Assembly: GCA_965246785.1 (NCBI GenBank)
Contig: CBDFFM010000020.1
Location: forward strand, 124,001-188,000
DNA: 64,000 bases
Reading direction: 5' to 3'
Origin: UBA1952 sp965246785
GTDB taxonomy: Bacteria > Bacteroidota > Bacteroidia > Chitinophagales > Chitinophagaceae
The position numbers and the translations under genes are program-made. Positions 52,998 to 61,445 of the stretch are shown piece after piece. The notes under the pieces were generated by a model. That model made no database searches and was not told where the DNA came from. It worked only from the letters and a program-made list of their open reading frames with translations. How positions within the stretch are numbered: the first letter of the stretch is position 1; each line of letters opens with the position of its first letter.

Positions 52998-53687
52998 TTA
53001 TCCCCCCTCGCCGGCAATGAGGAGGACAATCTCGCCCCTGGGCGGCTTTGCCTCATAATGCGCGGCTAGCTCCGCAAGGGGGCCGCGGCGGGTTTCTTCA
53101 AACATTTTGGTAAGCTCGCGGCATACGGCCGCCGGGCGCTCCGGCCCGCAATGCTCCGCCAGCTCCCGCAGCGTCTTAGCCAGCCGGTGCGGCGATTCGT
53201 AGAGAATGACGGTGCGGCTTTCCGCCGCGATGGCCTTCATAGCCGTCTGCCGCCCCTTCTTCACCGGCAGGAAGCCTTCAAAGACAAAGGCGTCTGACGG
53301 CAGGCCGCTTTGCACGAGTGCGGGCACAAAGGCCGTAGCGCCGGGCAGGCATTCCACGGGAATGTCCTCGCGGATGCACTCCCGCACCAGCAGGAAGCCG
53401 GGGTCGGAGATGCCGGGGGTGCCGGCATCGGTGAGGAGGGCCAGCTTGCTGCCGCCTTTCAGGCGCTCAATAATATGGGCAAGCGCCTTATGCTCATTGT
53501 GCAAGTGGAAGGGCGTGAGTGGCCTGGAGATGCCATAGTGCCGCAGCAGCACGCCGGAGGTGCGGGTGTCTTCGCAAAGAATGCCGTCGGCCTCCTGAAG
53601 GGTAGTGACGGCGCGGTAAGTCATATCGGCCAGATTGCCGATGGGGGTGGGTATGAGCCAGAGCCTGCCGTGCCCTTCTTCAGTCAT
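52998..53687 (-). CDS. rsmI: 16S rRNA 2'-O-ribose C1402 methyltransferase
   Basis: 229 residues of the tetrapyrrole-methylase fold: LIPTPIGNLADMTYRAV at the N-terminus, EDTRTSGVLLRHYGI, LLTDAGTPGISDPG and a YESPHRL region. It uses SAM to methylate cytidine 1402 of 16S rRNA. Its first base overlaps the last base of purS, so the two are co-transcribed and the start is fixed at 53687. Confidence 0.93.
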   Translation of the reverse strand: MTEEGHGRLWLIPTPIGNLADMTYRAVTTLQEADGILCEDTRTSGVLLRHYGISRPLTPFHLHNEHKALAHIIERLKGGSKLALLTDAGTPGISDPGFLLVRECIREDIPVECLPGATAFVPALVQSGLPSDAFVFEGFLPVKKGRQTAMKAIAAESRTVILYESPHRLAKTLRELAEHCGPERPAAVCRELTKMFEETRRGPLAELAAHYEAKPPRGEIVLLIAGEGG

Positions 53688-53938
53688 TACGCGGCAGCGA
53701 TAGAAATATCAAAGGCTTCCATCACGGGATTGGCGAGGAGCTTCTTGCAGGCATCCTGGGCCATGGCGCGGGCGGCGGCCTCGTCGGGCGCTTCAAGCTG
53801 GAGGGAGATGTGCTTGCCGATGCGTACGTCCTGCACGGCGGCAAGGCCGAGGTTGTGGAGGGAGCCGGTTACTGCCTTGCCCTGCGGGTCAAGGAGCTCT
53901 TTGAGGGGCATTACATTGATGTGGGCGGTGAAGCGCAT
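53687..53938 (-). CDS. purS: Phosphoribosylformylglycinamidine synthase subunit PurS
   Basis: 83 residues: RFTAHINVMPLKELLDPQGKAV and KHISLQLEAPDEAAARAMAQD. PurS links PurL and PurQ in the multi-subunit FGAM synthase of purine synthesis, so this organism should have the small form of PurL elsewhere. Neither purL nor purQ is in the window. Overlaps rsmI by 1 bp. Confidence 0.85.
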   Translation of the reverse strand: MRFTAHINVMPLKELLDPQGKAVTGSLHNLGLAAVQDVRIGKHISLQLEAPDEAAARAMAQDACKKLLANPVMEAFDISIAAA

Positions 53939-53967
53939 GGTATGTTGGAGCGTTGGAGTGTTTGCGA

Positions 53968-54774
53968 TTAGATATTGGCGAGCTCAGACAGCGTTATCCG
54001 TTTTGAGACGAGGAGACTGAGCACGATATAAAGTCCAAAGGCCAGCGGAATAGCGTTGACCCGCATTTGCGGAACAGCAAGACAGGCGATGGCAACAATG
54101 ACGATGAGCGCCTGCGGCCAGGCTTGTGCAAGGCGCCACTTAGCAGGCATGAGCTTGAGGAAGCGGATGTTAGACACCATCAGCCAGCACAGCAGGGCTA
54201 TGAGGCCGTAAATGGCCCAGCGGGAGGAGAGGAGGGAAGCTATCCATCCTGCAGGAGCGTCCCATTCCACCAGCGCAAGTGAGGCTACGAAGATGCCCAC
54301 GGCGGGTGTGGGCATTCCGGCAAAGCCGGCCCCGGTGGCAGGCGTCACGTTGAAGCGCGCAAGGCGCAAAGCTGCAAAGCAGGCTATAAGGAAGGCGGGG
54401 GCGGTGGCCCACAGGCTTACATCCGTCACCATAGGCTCGCGGCTCACGCAGTCCCAGAGGAGCTTGTACAGAATGGCGGATGGCGCTACGCCAAAGGAGA
54501 CAACGTCTGCAAGGGAGTCCAGGTCTGCGCCGATAGGTGAGAATATCTTAAGGGCGCGGGCGGTGAAGCCGTCCAGCAAATCAAAGAGGCCTGCGAGGAG
54601 GATGAGGACGCCGCCCCACTGGATTTGCTGCACACCGTAGCTCCAGCTCCAGTGCAGGTCAGGCTCGCCGGTGGGGGTCTGGTAAAGGAATGGCTGAGCG
54701 TTGAGCACGCATACGATGGCGAGGCAGCCGCAAAAGAGGTTGGCCAGCGTAAGGATGTTGGGGAGGTGCCGCAT
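53968..54774 (-). CDS. pssA: CDP-diacylglycerol-serine O-phosphatidyltransferase
   Basis: 268 residues. The CDP-alcohol phosphotransferase motif DG-x2-AR-x8-G-x3-D-x3-D is complete at residues 68-90, in LLDGFTARA and SPIGADLDSLAD. About six to eight TM segments surround it. It makes phosphatidylserine from CDP-DAG and serine in the inner membrane. Stands on the same strand as purS but about 30 bp apart. Confidence 0.92.
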   Translation of the reverse strand: MRHLPNILTLANLFCGCLAIVCVLNAQPFLYQTPTGEPDLHWSWSYGVQQIQWGGVLILLAGLFDLLDGFTARALKIFSPIGADLDSLADVVSFGVAPSAILYKLLWDCVSREPMVTDVSLWATAPAFLIACFAALRLARFNVTPATGAGFAGMPTPAVGIFVASLALVEWDAPAGWIASLLSSRWAIYGLIALLCWLMVSNIRFLKLMPAKWRLAQAWPQALIVIVAIACLAVPQMRVNAIPLAFGLYIVLSLLVSKRITLSELANI

Positions 54775-54782
54775 GAAGGGGC

Positions 54783-54872
54783 GAAATTAGGGTTGGAATG
54801 TTTGAGTGTTGGAGAGTTGGAGGGTTTGAATGTTCTGAAACGCTCCAACACTCCAACGTTCCAACAATCCAA
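54783..54872. repeat. Intergenic inverted repeat of TTGGAGTGTT words
   Basis: One half reads GTTGGAATGTTTGAGTGTTGG, and the other half reads CCAACACTCCAACGTTCCAAC, the reverse complement with the word repeated three or more times. A shorter version (TTGGAGCGTTGGAGTGTT) lies at 53940-53965 in the gap after pssA. Confidence 0.65.
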
Positions 54873-55844
54873 CTACTTGCGCCAGACGCATATCCTCGCT
54901 ACTTCGCCCACATTGCCGCTTACGGACAGCTCGTACTTCTTGTCGCCATCATAAAGGGTGAAGTTGGGGGTGTTGGGTGGTTCAAAGCCTTCTTCGTGCA
55001 GGTAGATGTAGAGGACATTTAGGCCGGAGTGCAGCGGCACGGAGAAGTGTTGCTTCTGCTCGCTGAGCTTCGTGCGGTCAAGCAGCTGCCGGCCGTTCAT
55101 GCGCAGGCTGATGACGTCGCCATCTATAGTCCAGCCGTCCCACACATCAAAGGCGAAATCGGGGCTGCTCCAGTCATAGCGGCGCTGGCAGGAGTCGGGC
55201 ACTTCGGGCGGAGGCGGCTGCGGCTTTGCCTGCTGTACAATTACAGCTGGCTTTGGTTTGGGCGTATCCTTAGGCTTTTGAACAACGATGGGCGGCCTGG
55301 CCTTTGGCGTATCGGCCTTTGGGCGCGGCGGGGCGGGCGGGGGCTTGGGCATCTCCACGCGTATCACGTTCGGCTTGGGCTTGGGCACATCCTCAAGGGG
55401 TGGCGCCTGATCCATGAGTGTCATTACGCCACCGCCGCAGGGGAGGCCGTTGGCCTGATGGCTTTCAAAAGGGCCGTTCCAGCGCTGGCGGCCGTTCATC
55501 ATCACCGTAAGCTTAAGGCGGGCGGAGAAGTAGCAGATTTGGGTGAAGGGATTAGCCGCGCGGTCGTCCAATGAAGTCATTTCCACGATGTACATCTCCG
55601 AGGGGTTGATGAAGTGTCCGCTAACGCTTGCTTTCATGCGGTTGCCATCCTGATAGCCTGTGATGCTGTAGCCGCTGATGGTGGTGGTCTTGCTGCTCAG
55701 CTCCAGCTCCAGATAGTAGGAGATGAAGCCCTTGTCTGCCATCTGCACGGTGCCGAAGTAGCGGACGCGCTTTTGGGCGATGCCGCTGCCGGCGCAAAGG
55801 AGGCCGCAAAGCAGGATGAGAAGGAGGCGGGGCATGAGGCACAA
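54873..55844 (-). CDS. Secreted protein with a Pro/Lys-rich middle
   Basis: 323 residues. A signal peptide (MPRLLLILLCGLLCAGSGIAQ from the second Met) is followed by a beta-rich domain with the order YYLELELSSKTTTISGYS. Then comes a Pro/Lys-rich tract (PKPPPAPPRPKADTPK, about 165-215) and a C-terminal beta-rich domain (DGWTIDGDVISLRMNG). The domains look like carbohydrate-binding beta-sandwiches but I cannot name one. No T9SS sorting domain is visible. Confidence 0.6.
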   Translation of the reverse strand: MCLMPRLLLILLCGLLCAGSGIAQKRVRYFGTVQMADKGFISYYLELELSSKTTTISGYSITGYQDGNRMKASVSGHFINPSEMYIVEMTSLDDRAANPFTQICYFSARLKLTVMMNGRQRWNGPFESHQANGLPCGGGVMTLMDQAPPLEDVPKPKPNVIRVEMPKPPPAPPRPKADTPKARPPIVVQKPKDTPKPKPAVIVQQAKPQPPPPEVPDSCQRRYDWSSPDFAFDVWDGWTIDGDVISLRMNGRQLLDRTKLSEQKQHFSVPLHSGLNVLYIYLHEEGFEPPNTPNFTLYDGDKKYELSVSGNVGEVARICVWRK

Positions 55845-55892
55845 AGCTACGCGGAGGCTTTGTTGGGAATGGCTTAAAAGCTGTGCCGACTT

Positions 55893-56774
55893 CTATCCGG
55901 TGATTTCCTTATAGAGCATCTTAATCAGCCCGTCGGCAAGGCCGATTTTGGGCACATTAATCTCTTCTGCATCGGCCCAGCGCATGACGGAGATGTATAT
56001 CTGCAGGGCGGGCACAATTACGTCTGCACGGTCTGCGCGGAGCTGGTAGCGGTGCATACGTTCTTCTACCGTTGCGGCGGATAGCTCTTTGTGATAATCG
56101 CGCAGGAGCTCAATGGGCAGCGGCTTGCCTTCCTTTCTTTTAGAAAGGGAAAAGACCTTGTTGATATTGCCGCCGGAGCCGATGGCTTCAATGGGGCCGT
56201 AAGCCCGGACGCCATTCTTGATAAAGGCCTTCATCTCCTCCCAGGTCTTCTCCTCAACCTTGTTTTGCAGGAGGCGGATGGTGCCGATGTTGAAGGATTC
56301 TTTGAACACAATGACGTTCTTTGAGAAAAGCGTCAGCTCCGTAGAGCCGCCGCCGACGTCTATGTAGAGGTAGCTTTTATTGAAGGCAAGGTTCTCGGCG
56401 ATGTGCGTTTCATAGACGATGTCCGCCTCTTCCTGCCCGCTGATAATTTTGATGTCCACGCCCGTTTCTTCCTTCGCGCGGCGGATGATTTCGGCGCCGT
56501 TGGCGGCGTCCCGCATGGCGGAGGTGGCGCAGGCTTTCAAGGCCTTCACCTTGTAAATCTTCATCATCAGCTTATACGCGCGCAGCGTGTCCATGAGCTG
56601 CGTCACCTTTTCTTCGCCGATAAATCCCTTGGAAAAAACATCCACCCCAAGGCGCAGCGGAATGCGCAGGAGGGTAAGCTTGGTGTAGTCCACCGCACCG
56701 GCCTGATAGGGCGATGCATCCGCAATGAGCAGGCGGGCGGCGTTTGAGCCAATATCTATTGCGGCGAGGTTCAT
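55893..56774 (-). CDS. Exopolyphosphatase (Ppx/GppA family)
   Basis: 293 residues with the actin-like ATPase/PPX fold: AIDIGSNAARLLIAD at the N-terminus, VGGGSTELTLFSK and an AIGSGGNINKVF end region. It hydrolyses polyphosphate or the pppGpp 5'-phosphate. It is short compared with E. coli Ppx (513 residues) and lacks the C-terminal HD-like domain, as is common in Bacteroidota. It lies downstream of ppk1 by 42 bp and is probably one operon with it. Confidence 0.88.
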   Translation of the reverse strand: MNLAAIDIGSNAARLLIADASPYQAGAVDYTKLTLLRIPLRLGVDVFSKGFIGEEKVTQLMDTLRAYKLMMKIYKVKALKACATSAMRDAANGAEIIRRAKEETGVDIKIISGQEEADIVYETHIAENLAFNKSYLYIDVGGGSTELTLFSKNVIVFKESFNIGTIRLLQNKVEEKTWEEMKAFIKNGVRAYGPIEAIGSGGNINKVFSLSKRKEGKPLPIELLRDYHKELSAATVEERMHRYQLRADRADVIVPALQIYISVMRWADAEEINVPKIGLADGLIKMLYKEITG

Positions 56775-56816
56775 AGCTTATTGCACACAAGGTCGCAAAG
56801 GTTACGCAAAGCAACT

Positions 56817-58898
56817 TTAGCTGTATGTCTTTGCCTGCAGGTATTCATAAATCGCCACCTGGCTGCGCACTTCCGGCTCATGCTCGTGTCGCGCCACATA
56901 AACGTTACTCTGCTCATTGTCAAGGATGCGCGCCTTCACATTTTCGGCAAGCTGGATGTTGAGAATGTCTATCAATTCCTGCTGAATAATCGGGTCATAA
57001 ATCGGACAGGCCGCCTCCACGCGATGGTCAAGATTGCGCACCATCCAATCGGCGGAAGAGATGAACACACGCCGCTCGCCGGCATTATGAAAGATGAAGA
57101 CGCGGGCGTGCTCCAGGTACTCATCAATAATGGAGATAGCCTTCATGGGCTTCTTGAAAGACTTCTGCTGCGTATAAGGCCCGAAGATGCCGCGGATCAC
57201 CATGCGCACCTCCACGCCGGCGCGGCTCGCTTCGTAAAGCTGATTAATCAGCGCCACATCGCTTAGGCTGTTCATTTTTATGATGATGCCGGCGTCTTTT
57301 TTCTTTCTCGCTGCGCGGATTTCCTTTGCAATCAGTTCCGAGAAATAGCGCCGCATGTTGTAGGGCGAAACCGGCAGCGTCTTGCAGCTCCGCAGGTCTT
57401 CCACGCGCGCCGTGGCGGAGGTAAGAAAGGCAAAGATGCGGCCCACATCAGCGAGGATATTATTGTTGGTAGTGAGCAGCAAATGGTCGCTGTAAAACTG
57501 TGCGGTGCCTTCATTAAAATTGCCGGTGGAGATGAAGCCATACACCTTCGTCTTATTAAACTCGCGCTTGCGAATAAGGCAGAGCTTGCCATGCACCTTC
57601 ATATCGTGCTGCCCGTGGAAAACCTGCACGCCTTCATCCTCCAAGAGGCTCTTCCAGTAAAGGTTTGCTTCTTCGTCAAAGCGCGCCCGCAGCTCTATGA
57701 CCACCGTCACCTGCTTGCCATTGCGCACGGCATTGATAAGGGCGTTGATAAGCTTGGAATCCTTCGCCAGCCGGTAGCAGGTAATCTTGATGCTCTGCAC
57801 AAAAGGGTCAATAGATGCCTCGCGAACGAGGTCTATCACCGGGTCAAAAGAGTGGTAAGGAAAGTGGAGCATCACATCCCGCTTGTCCAGCACCTCCATG
57901 ATGCGCACAGGCTGCCGCAGCAGCGGATGTACGAAGGGCCTGTTCCGCGTAGCACGGTCGGTAAAGACTTCCTTCGGGAAGTTCATGAAGTCTTTAAAGT
58001 TGTGGATGCGCCCTCCGGGAATGAGGTTGTCTTTGCCGGTAAGGGCGAGGCGCTTTACGAGGTAGTCCAGCAGCCCGGCATCAATCGCCCGGTCAAAGAC
58101 GAAGCGCGTGGCGCGGCCGCGCTTGCGGGCCTTGAGGCTTTTCTCAATCTCATCAATCACATTCGTGTTGATGTCGTTGTCAATGTCCAGCTCCGCGTCA
58201 CGCGTTACCTTAATGATGTACCCAAGGAAGCGATTAAAGCCAAAAGGCGCGAAGATGTGCGGGAGGGAGAGCCGGATGATGTCTTCTAAAAGAATGATGT
58301 GCTGCTCCTCATTCACCGTAGGCAGAATAACAAAGCGCGGCAGCACCTTGGTAGGAATAGAGATTAGCGCGTAGCGCTGCAGCATCGCATTTTCCGTAGA
58401 GCCAAGGACGCAGGCGAGGTAGATGGCCTTGTCGTTGAGCAGCGGCATATTGGGGATGCTCTCAATCATGAGGGGCACAATCTGCGTGCGCACTTCCTCA
58501 TCAAAATACTGCATCACAAAGTCGCGCTGGGCGCGTGTAAGCTCCTTGTCGTTCTTGATAAAGATGTTCTTCCGACCCAGCTCGGCGATGATGTCGGCAT
58601 AGGTGCCGTCAAAGTGGCTTTGAAGCGCAAGGAGGCTCTTCTGGATTTCCTGAAGGATTTTGTCTGGGTCGGTCTCTAAATGCTCTTTGGCAGCCCTGCC
58701 GGCCTTAGTCAGCCGGGCCATCCGCGCCAAGGCGGCCACGCGCACCCGGAAAAACTCATCCAGATTATTGGAGTAGATGCCTATGAAGCGCATCCGGTCA
58801 TACACATGCACCGAGGGGTCGCGGGCTTCCTGCAATACACGGCCATTGAAGGCGAGCCACGAGAGGTCGCGGACAATGACTTTATGAGTGCTCTTCAC
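56817..58898 (-). CDS. ppk1: Polyphosphate kinase 1
   Basis: About 693 residues from GTG 58898 (MKSTHKVIVRDLSWLAFNGR), which fits the family start RDLSWLAFN. The frame is open to 58991, but a TATTTTTG box at 58931-58938 would put transcription start just before 58925, so the TTG at 58991 is improbable and TTG 58907 is another option. HMKVHGKLCLIRKR with catalytic His and GFISTGNFNEGTAQF are in place. It reversibly makes polyphosphate from ATP. Confidence 0.92.
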   Translation of the reverse strand: MKSTHKVIVRDLSWLAFNGRVLQEARDPSVHVYDRMRFIGIYSNNLDEFFRVRVAALARMARLTKAGRAAKEHLETDPDKILQEIQKSLLALQSHFDGTYADIIAELGRKNIFIKNDKELTRAQRDFVMQYFDEEVRTQIVPLMIESIPNMPLLNDKAIYLACVLGSTENAMLQRYALISIPTKVLPRFVILPTVNEEQHIILLEDIIRLSLPHIFAPFGFNRFLGYIIKVTRDAELDIDNDINTNVIDEIEKSLKARKRGRATRFVFDRAIDAGLLDYLVKRLALTGKDNLIPGGRIHNFKDFMNFPKEVFTDRATRNRPFVHPLLRQPVRIMEVLDKRDVMLHFPYHSFDPVIDLVREASIDPFVQSIKITCYRLAKDSKLINALINAVRNGKQVTVVIELRARFDEEANLYWKSLLEDEGVQVFHGQHDMKVHGKLCLIRKREFNKTKVYGFISTGNFNEGTAQFYSDHLLLTTNNNILADVGRIFAFLTSATARVEDLRSCKTLPVSPYNMRRYFSELIAKEIRAARKKKDAGIIIKMNSLSDVALINQLYEASRAGVEVRMVIRGIFGPYTQQKSFKKPMKAISIIDEYLEHARVFIFHNAGERRVFISSADWMVRNLDHRVEAACPIYDPIIQQELIDILNIQLAENVKARILDNEQSNVYVARHEHEPEVRSQVAIYEYLQAKTYS

Positions 58899-58930
58899 AG
58901 ACTGCAAGTGGATGGATATTGGCTTGCAGA

Positions 58931-58938
58931 CAAAAATA
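58931..58938 (-). promoter_or_regulatory. -7 box (TATTTTTG) before ppk1
   Basis: TATTTTTG on the minus strand fits TAnnTTTG and stands 32 bp before the chosen GTG. No TTG at -33. It overlaps the upstream end of the long reading frame, which supports the shorter start. Confidence 0.5.
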
Positions 58939-58962
58939 GCGCCCGTGGTGGCGGGCAGGAGG

Positions 58963-59307
58963 TTAAGTTTTGAGAGGAGGTGTGTCCTCAATAATGATTT
59001 GTCCGGCTGTAAGATTGCCGGAACTCAGATATTCAAGAATGTGAGGAACGAGCCGCGCCAACGCTGGATAACGCGGCTCATGCGTTCGCATAACAAAGAC
59101 CGTGATGGGATAAGACGAGAAATTCTGCTGATAAGGAAGGCTTTGATCTCTTGTAATAAGCGCATCAAAACCGTTTGCCAACATTAATTGCAACAGCTCA
59201 CCATTCTTCTTGCTGGCCCAGCCATTATAGCGGACACTCACCGCTTCATGCGGCGCAAAAAGATACCTCAGCTTAGGCGGCAGGTTTTCGTCAAGCAGCA
59301 GCCGCAT
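58963..59307 (-). CDS. DUF5615 family PIN-like toxin
   Basis: 114 residues from ATG 59307 (MRLLLDENLPPKLRYLF); a further start lies 15 bp upstream. The N-terminal Asp-Glu-Asn (LLLDENLP) and the ITRDQSLP acidic pair match the Mut7-C/PIN-like nuclease fold. It is paired with the DUF433 gene upstream on the same strand and overlaps its 3' end. The toxin role is proposed for this family but not shown. Confidence 0.8.
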   Translation of the reverse strand: MRLLLDENLPPKLRYLFAPHEAVSVRYNGWASKKNGELLQLMLANGFDALITRDQSLPYQQNFSSYPITVFVMRTHEPRYPALARLVPHILEYLSSGNLTAGQIIIEDTPPLKT

Positions 59308-59530
59308 AGAGTTCGGCTGCATTTTTTGCTGTAGCTATTTTGCTTGTAGCCTCTAAAAGGCCGACTGCCTGTTCGCGGCTAACGCCAGGAAAGTCTTCCA
59401 AAAATTCAGCCAGCGGCGCACCGGCTTCCAGATAGTCAAAAAGAATTTCCACCGGTACACGCGTACCACGGAATACCGGGCACCCGCCCTGCACTTCGGG
59501 GTCAATGTTGATGATTTCCTGAATGTCCAT
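59291..59530 (-). CDS. DUF433 family antitoxin-like protein
   Basis: 79 residues: INIDPEVQGGCPVFRGTRVPVE is the DUF433 signature, followed by LFDYLEAGAPLAEFLEDFPGVS and a helical C-terminus. DUF433 proteins are small winged-helix partners of DUF5615 toxins. Overlap with the toxin gene fits a two-gene module. Confidence 0.85.
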   Translation of the reverse strand: MDIQEIINIDPEVQGGCPVFRGTRVPVEILFDYLEAGAPLAEFLEDFPGVSREQAVGLLEATSKIATAKNAAELYAAAA

Positions 59531-59539
59531 GACTCTAAA

Positions 59540-60493
59540 TTACGCCTTTCCACCCTCCCCCTCATCCGTACTATCCACCACATAAAGCGGCCGCTGCCGC
59601 ACATTGGAGATGATGCGCGCAATGTACTCGCCGATAATCCCCACAGATAAAAGCTGCACACCGCCGAGGAAGGTTACCGAGATAATCAGCGAAGCCCAGC
59701 CCGGCACCGTATTCTGCCCGAAGAAGTAGCTGTAAAGCGCATAAACGCCAATCAGGAAAGAGATTCCGCACACGATAAACCCCATGCTTGTAGCCCACTT
59801 AAGGGGTGAATCCGAGAAGGCGGTAATGCCGTTAAACGCCAGCCGCAGCATCTTCTTAAACGGATAATTCGTCTTTCCGAACTTCCGCTCATCCCGGTCA
59901 AAGAAGACGTAGGTGCTCTTAAAGCCCAGCCAGGCAATCTGCCCGCGCAGGTACTTATCGTACTCCTTCATCTGCTTCAGGTATTCCAGCACGTCGCGGG
60001 AGATTAGGCGGAAGTCGCCCACATCCAGCGGGATTTCAAAAGAAACGAGGCGGGCGAGGATTCGGTAAAAAGCCCGTGCGGTAAAGCGCTTGAAGAAGGT
60101 CTCGCCTTTGCGCGCGCGCCGCTTTGCATAGATCACCTTAAAGCCGGCTTTATACTCCGCATACATCTCCGCAATCAGCTCCGGCGGGTCTTGCAGGTCG
60201 CCGTCAATGGTTACGATTGCATCGCCTTTGGCGTAATCCATCCCGGCGGTGATAGCGATTTGGTGGCCGAAGTTTCTGGAGAAGGCGATGTAATGCAGCC
60301 TTGGATTGCCGGCGCAGGCCGCTTTCAGCTTTGGCAGTGAATTGTCCCGGCTGCCATCGTTGACAAAAATGATTTCGTAGGAAGGCGTAATGCTTTCCGC
60401 GGCAGCTGACATGCGGCGCACCAGCTCGTCAATGATAAGCTCTTCATTGAAAACCGGAACGACGATGGAAAGGGCGATGCCTGCGGACTGCAT
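59540..60493 (-). CDS. Glycosyltransferase family 2 (polyprenyl-phosphate sugar transferase type)
   Basis: 317 residues. N-terminal SIVVPVFNEELIIDELV and the DXD-like IDGDLQDPPELI are GT2 hallmarks; two TM segments at the C-terminus (FIVCGISFLIGVYALYSYFF and SLIISVTFLGGVQLLSVGII) place it among the ArnC/DPM1/GtrB-type enzymes that load a sugar onto polyprenyl phosphate. It lies 46 kb from the polysaccharide locus and is transcribed before the DUF433/DUF5615 module. Confidence 0.9.
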   Translation of the reverse strand: MQSAGIALSIVVPVFNEELIIDELVRRMSAAAESITPSYEIIFVNDGSRDNSLPKLKAACAGNPRLHYIAFSRNFGHQIAITAGMDYAKGDAIVTIDGDLQDPPELIAEMYAEYKAGFKVIYAKRRARKGETFFKRFTARAFYRILARLVSFEIPLDVGDFRLISRDVLEYLKQMKEYDKYLRGQIAWLGFKSTYVFFDRDERKFGKTNYPFKKMLRLAFNGITAFSDSPLKWATSMGFIVCGISFLIGVYALYSYFFGQNTVPGWASLIISVTFLGGVQLLSVGIIGEYIARIISNVRQRPLYVVDSTDEGEGGKA

Positions 60494-60523
60494 AGCTGCA
60501 AAGAAAAGGAAAAGCGGCGCGTC

Positions 60524-61023
60524 CTATCCCGCCCATCCTTCCCGGTCAAGGCTGCGGTACTGAATAGCTTCGGCCAAATGCTCCGGACGAATTTCATCCC
60601 TGCCGTCCAGGTCAGCGATTGTACGTGAAACCTTTAGGATGCGGTCATACGCTCGGGCAGAAAGATTGAGCCGCTCCATCGCCGTCTTCAAAAGGTTGGC
60701 GCCTACCTGCGAGATGACGCAGACTTCCTTCAGCAGCTTGCTGCCCATCTGTGCATTCGCATACACGCCCGGGTGCTCTTTAAAACGCTCCGCCTGTCGC
60801 TCCCGTGCCTTCAATACGCGCTCACGGATGGAGGCACTTGCCTCAGTACGCGAAGAATTACTATCGCCCGCAAGCTCATTAAAGGAAACCGGCGTTACCT
60901 CCACATGCAGGTCAATTCTGTCCAGCAGCGGGCCGGAAATCTTATTCAGATAGCGCTGCACCATCTGCGGCGAGCAGGTGCATTCCTTCTCCGGGTGATT
61001 GTAGTAACCACAAGGACATGGAC
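60524..61023 (-). pseudogene. Truncated ComM/YifB-like Mg chelatase ATPase (C-terminal part only)
   Basis: About 166 residues starting at PCPCGYYNHPEKECTC, then KISGPLLDRIDLHVEV, and LSARAYDRILKVSRTIADL. They match the last third of YifB/ComM proteins (about 510 residues), including the zinc-binding Cys cluster and the ATPase sensor region. The Walker motifs and N-terminal Lon-like domain are missing. Conservation stops at about 61020, where an HTH gene on the other strand begins, so the original gene was cut by an insertion or rearrangement. Confidence 0.8.
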
Positions 61024-61302
61024 GCGTTGCCTTTTTCCACCTTGAATTTCCGGTTACCCATCTATCCGGACGGATACCCGCATAATCCAAAATCGGTAGG
61101 AGAGCATGTGCGAAAACAACGGATGGACTTAGGTTTATTACAATCACAAGTAGCCGAGATGCTCGGAGTCTGTGTGGATACCGTGACAGGATGGGAAAAT
61201 GAAAGGAATGGTATCGGTCTCAAACAGCGGCCAAAAATCATTCAGTTTTTAGGCTACAATCCGTTCATAACTATTGACCAGTCTTCATTTGGCAGCCTAT
61301 AG
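61018..61302 (+). CDS. XRE-type helix-turn-helix protein
   Basis: 94 residues. SVGEHVRKQRMDLGLLQSQ followed by VAEMLGVCVDTVTGWENERNG is a lambda-repressor-like HTH, with KIIQFLGYNPF at the end. The start ATG lies at the point where comM homology ends. Such small XRE genes often belong to mobile segments. A terminator-like hairpin lies downstream at 61400. Confidence 0.75.
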   Translation: MDALPFSTLNFRLPIYPDGYPHNPKSVGEHVRKQRMDLGLLQSQVAEMLGVCVDTVTGWENERNGIGLKQRPKIIQFLGYNPFITIDQSSFGSL

Positions 61303-61399
61303 TCTTCAGCCTAAACAAATTTATTTTCAAATAATGTCTTGACATCATGGCATAATGAGCACATGATTATGATGATGTTCCCACTGGAGTTACACTCAG

Positions 61400-61428
61400 A
61401 AAGCCCCGCTTATGCGAGGCTTTTTTTC
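61400..61428 (+). terminator. Terminator downstream of the HTH gene
   Basis: AGCCCCGC and GCGAGGCT pair with one mismatch across a 4-nt loop and a run of seven T follows. Confidence 0.65.
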
Positions 61429-61445
61429 TAAAAATGCAGGCAAAA

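Noticed and set aside
57483..58289. 268-codon frame antisense to ppk1
   Set aside because: ppk1 is certain by motif; the antisense product has no recognisable feature.
58899..58991. N-terminal extension of ppk1
   Set aside because: The extension crosses the TATTTTTG promoter-like box and does not align with the family start RDLSWLAFN.
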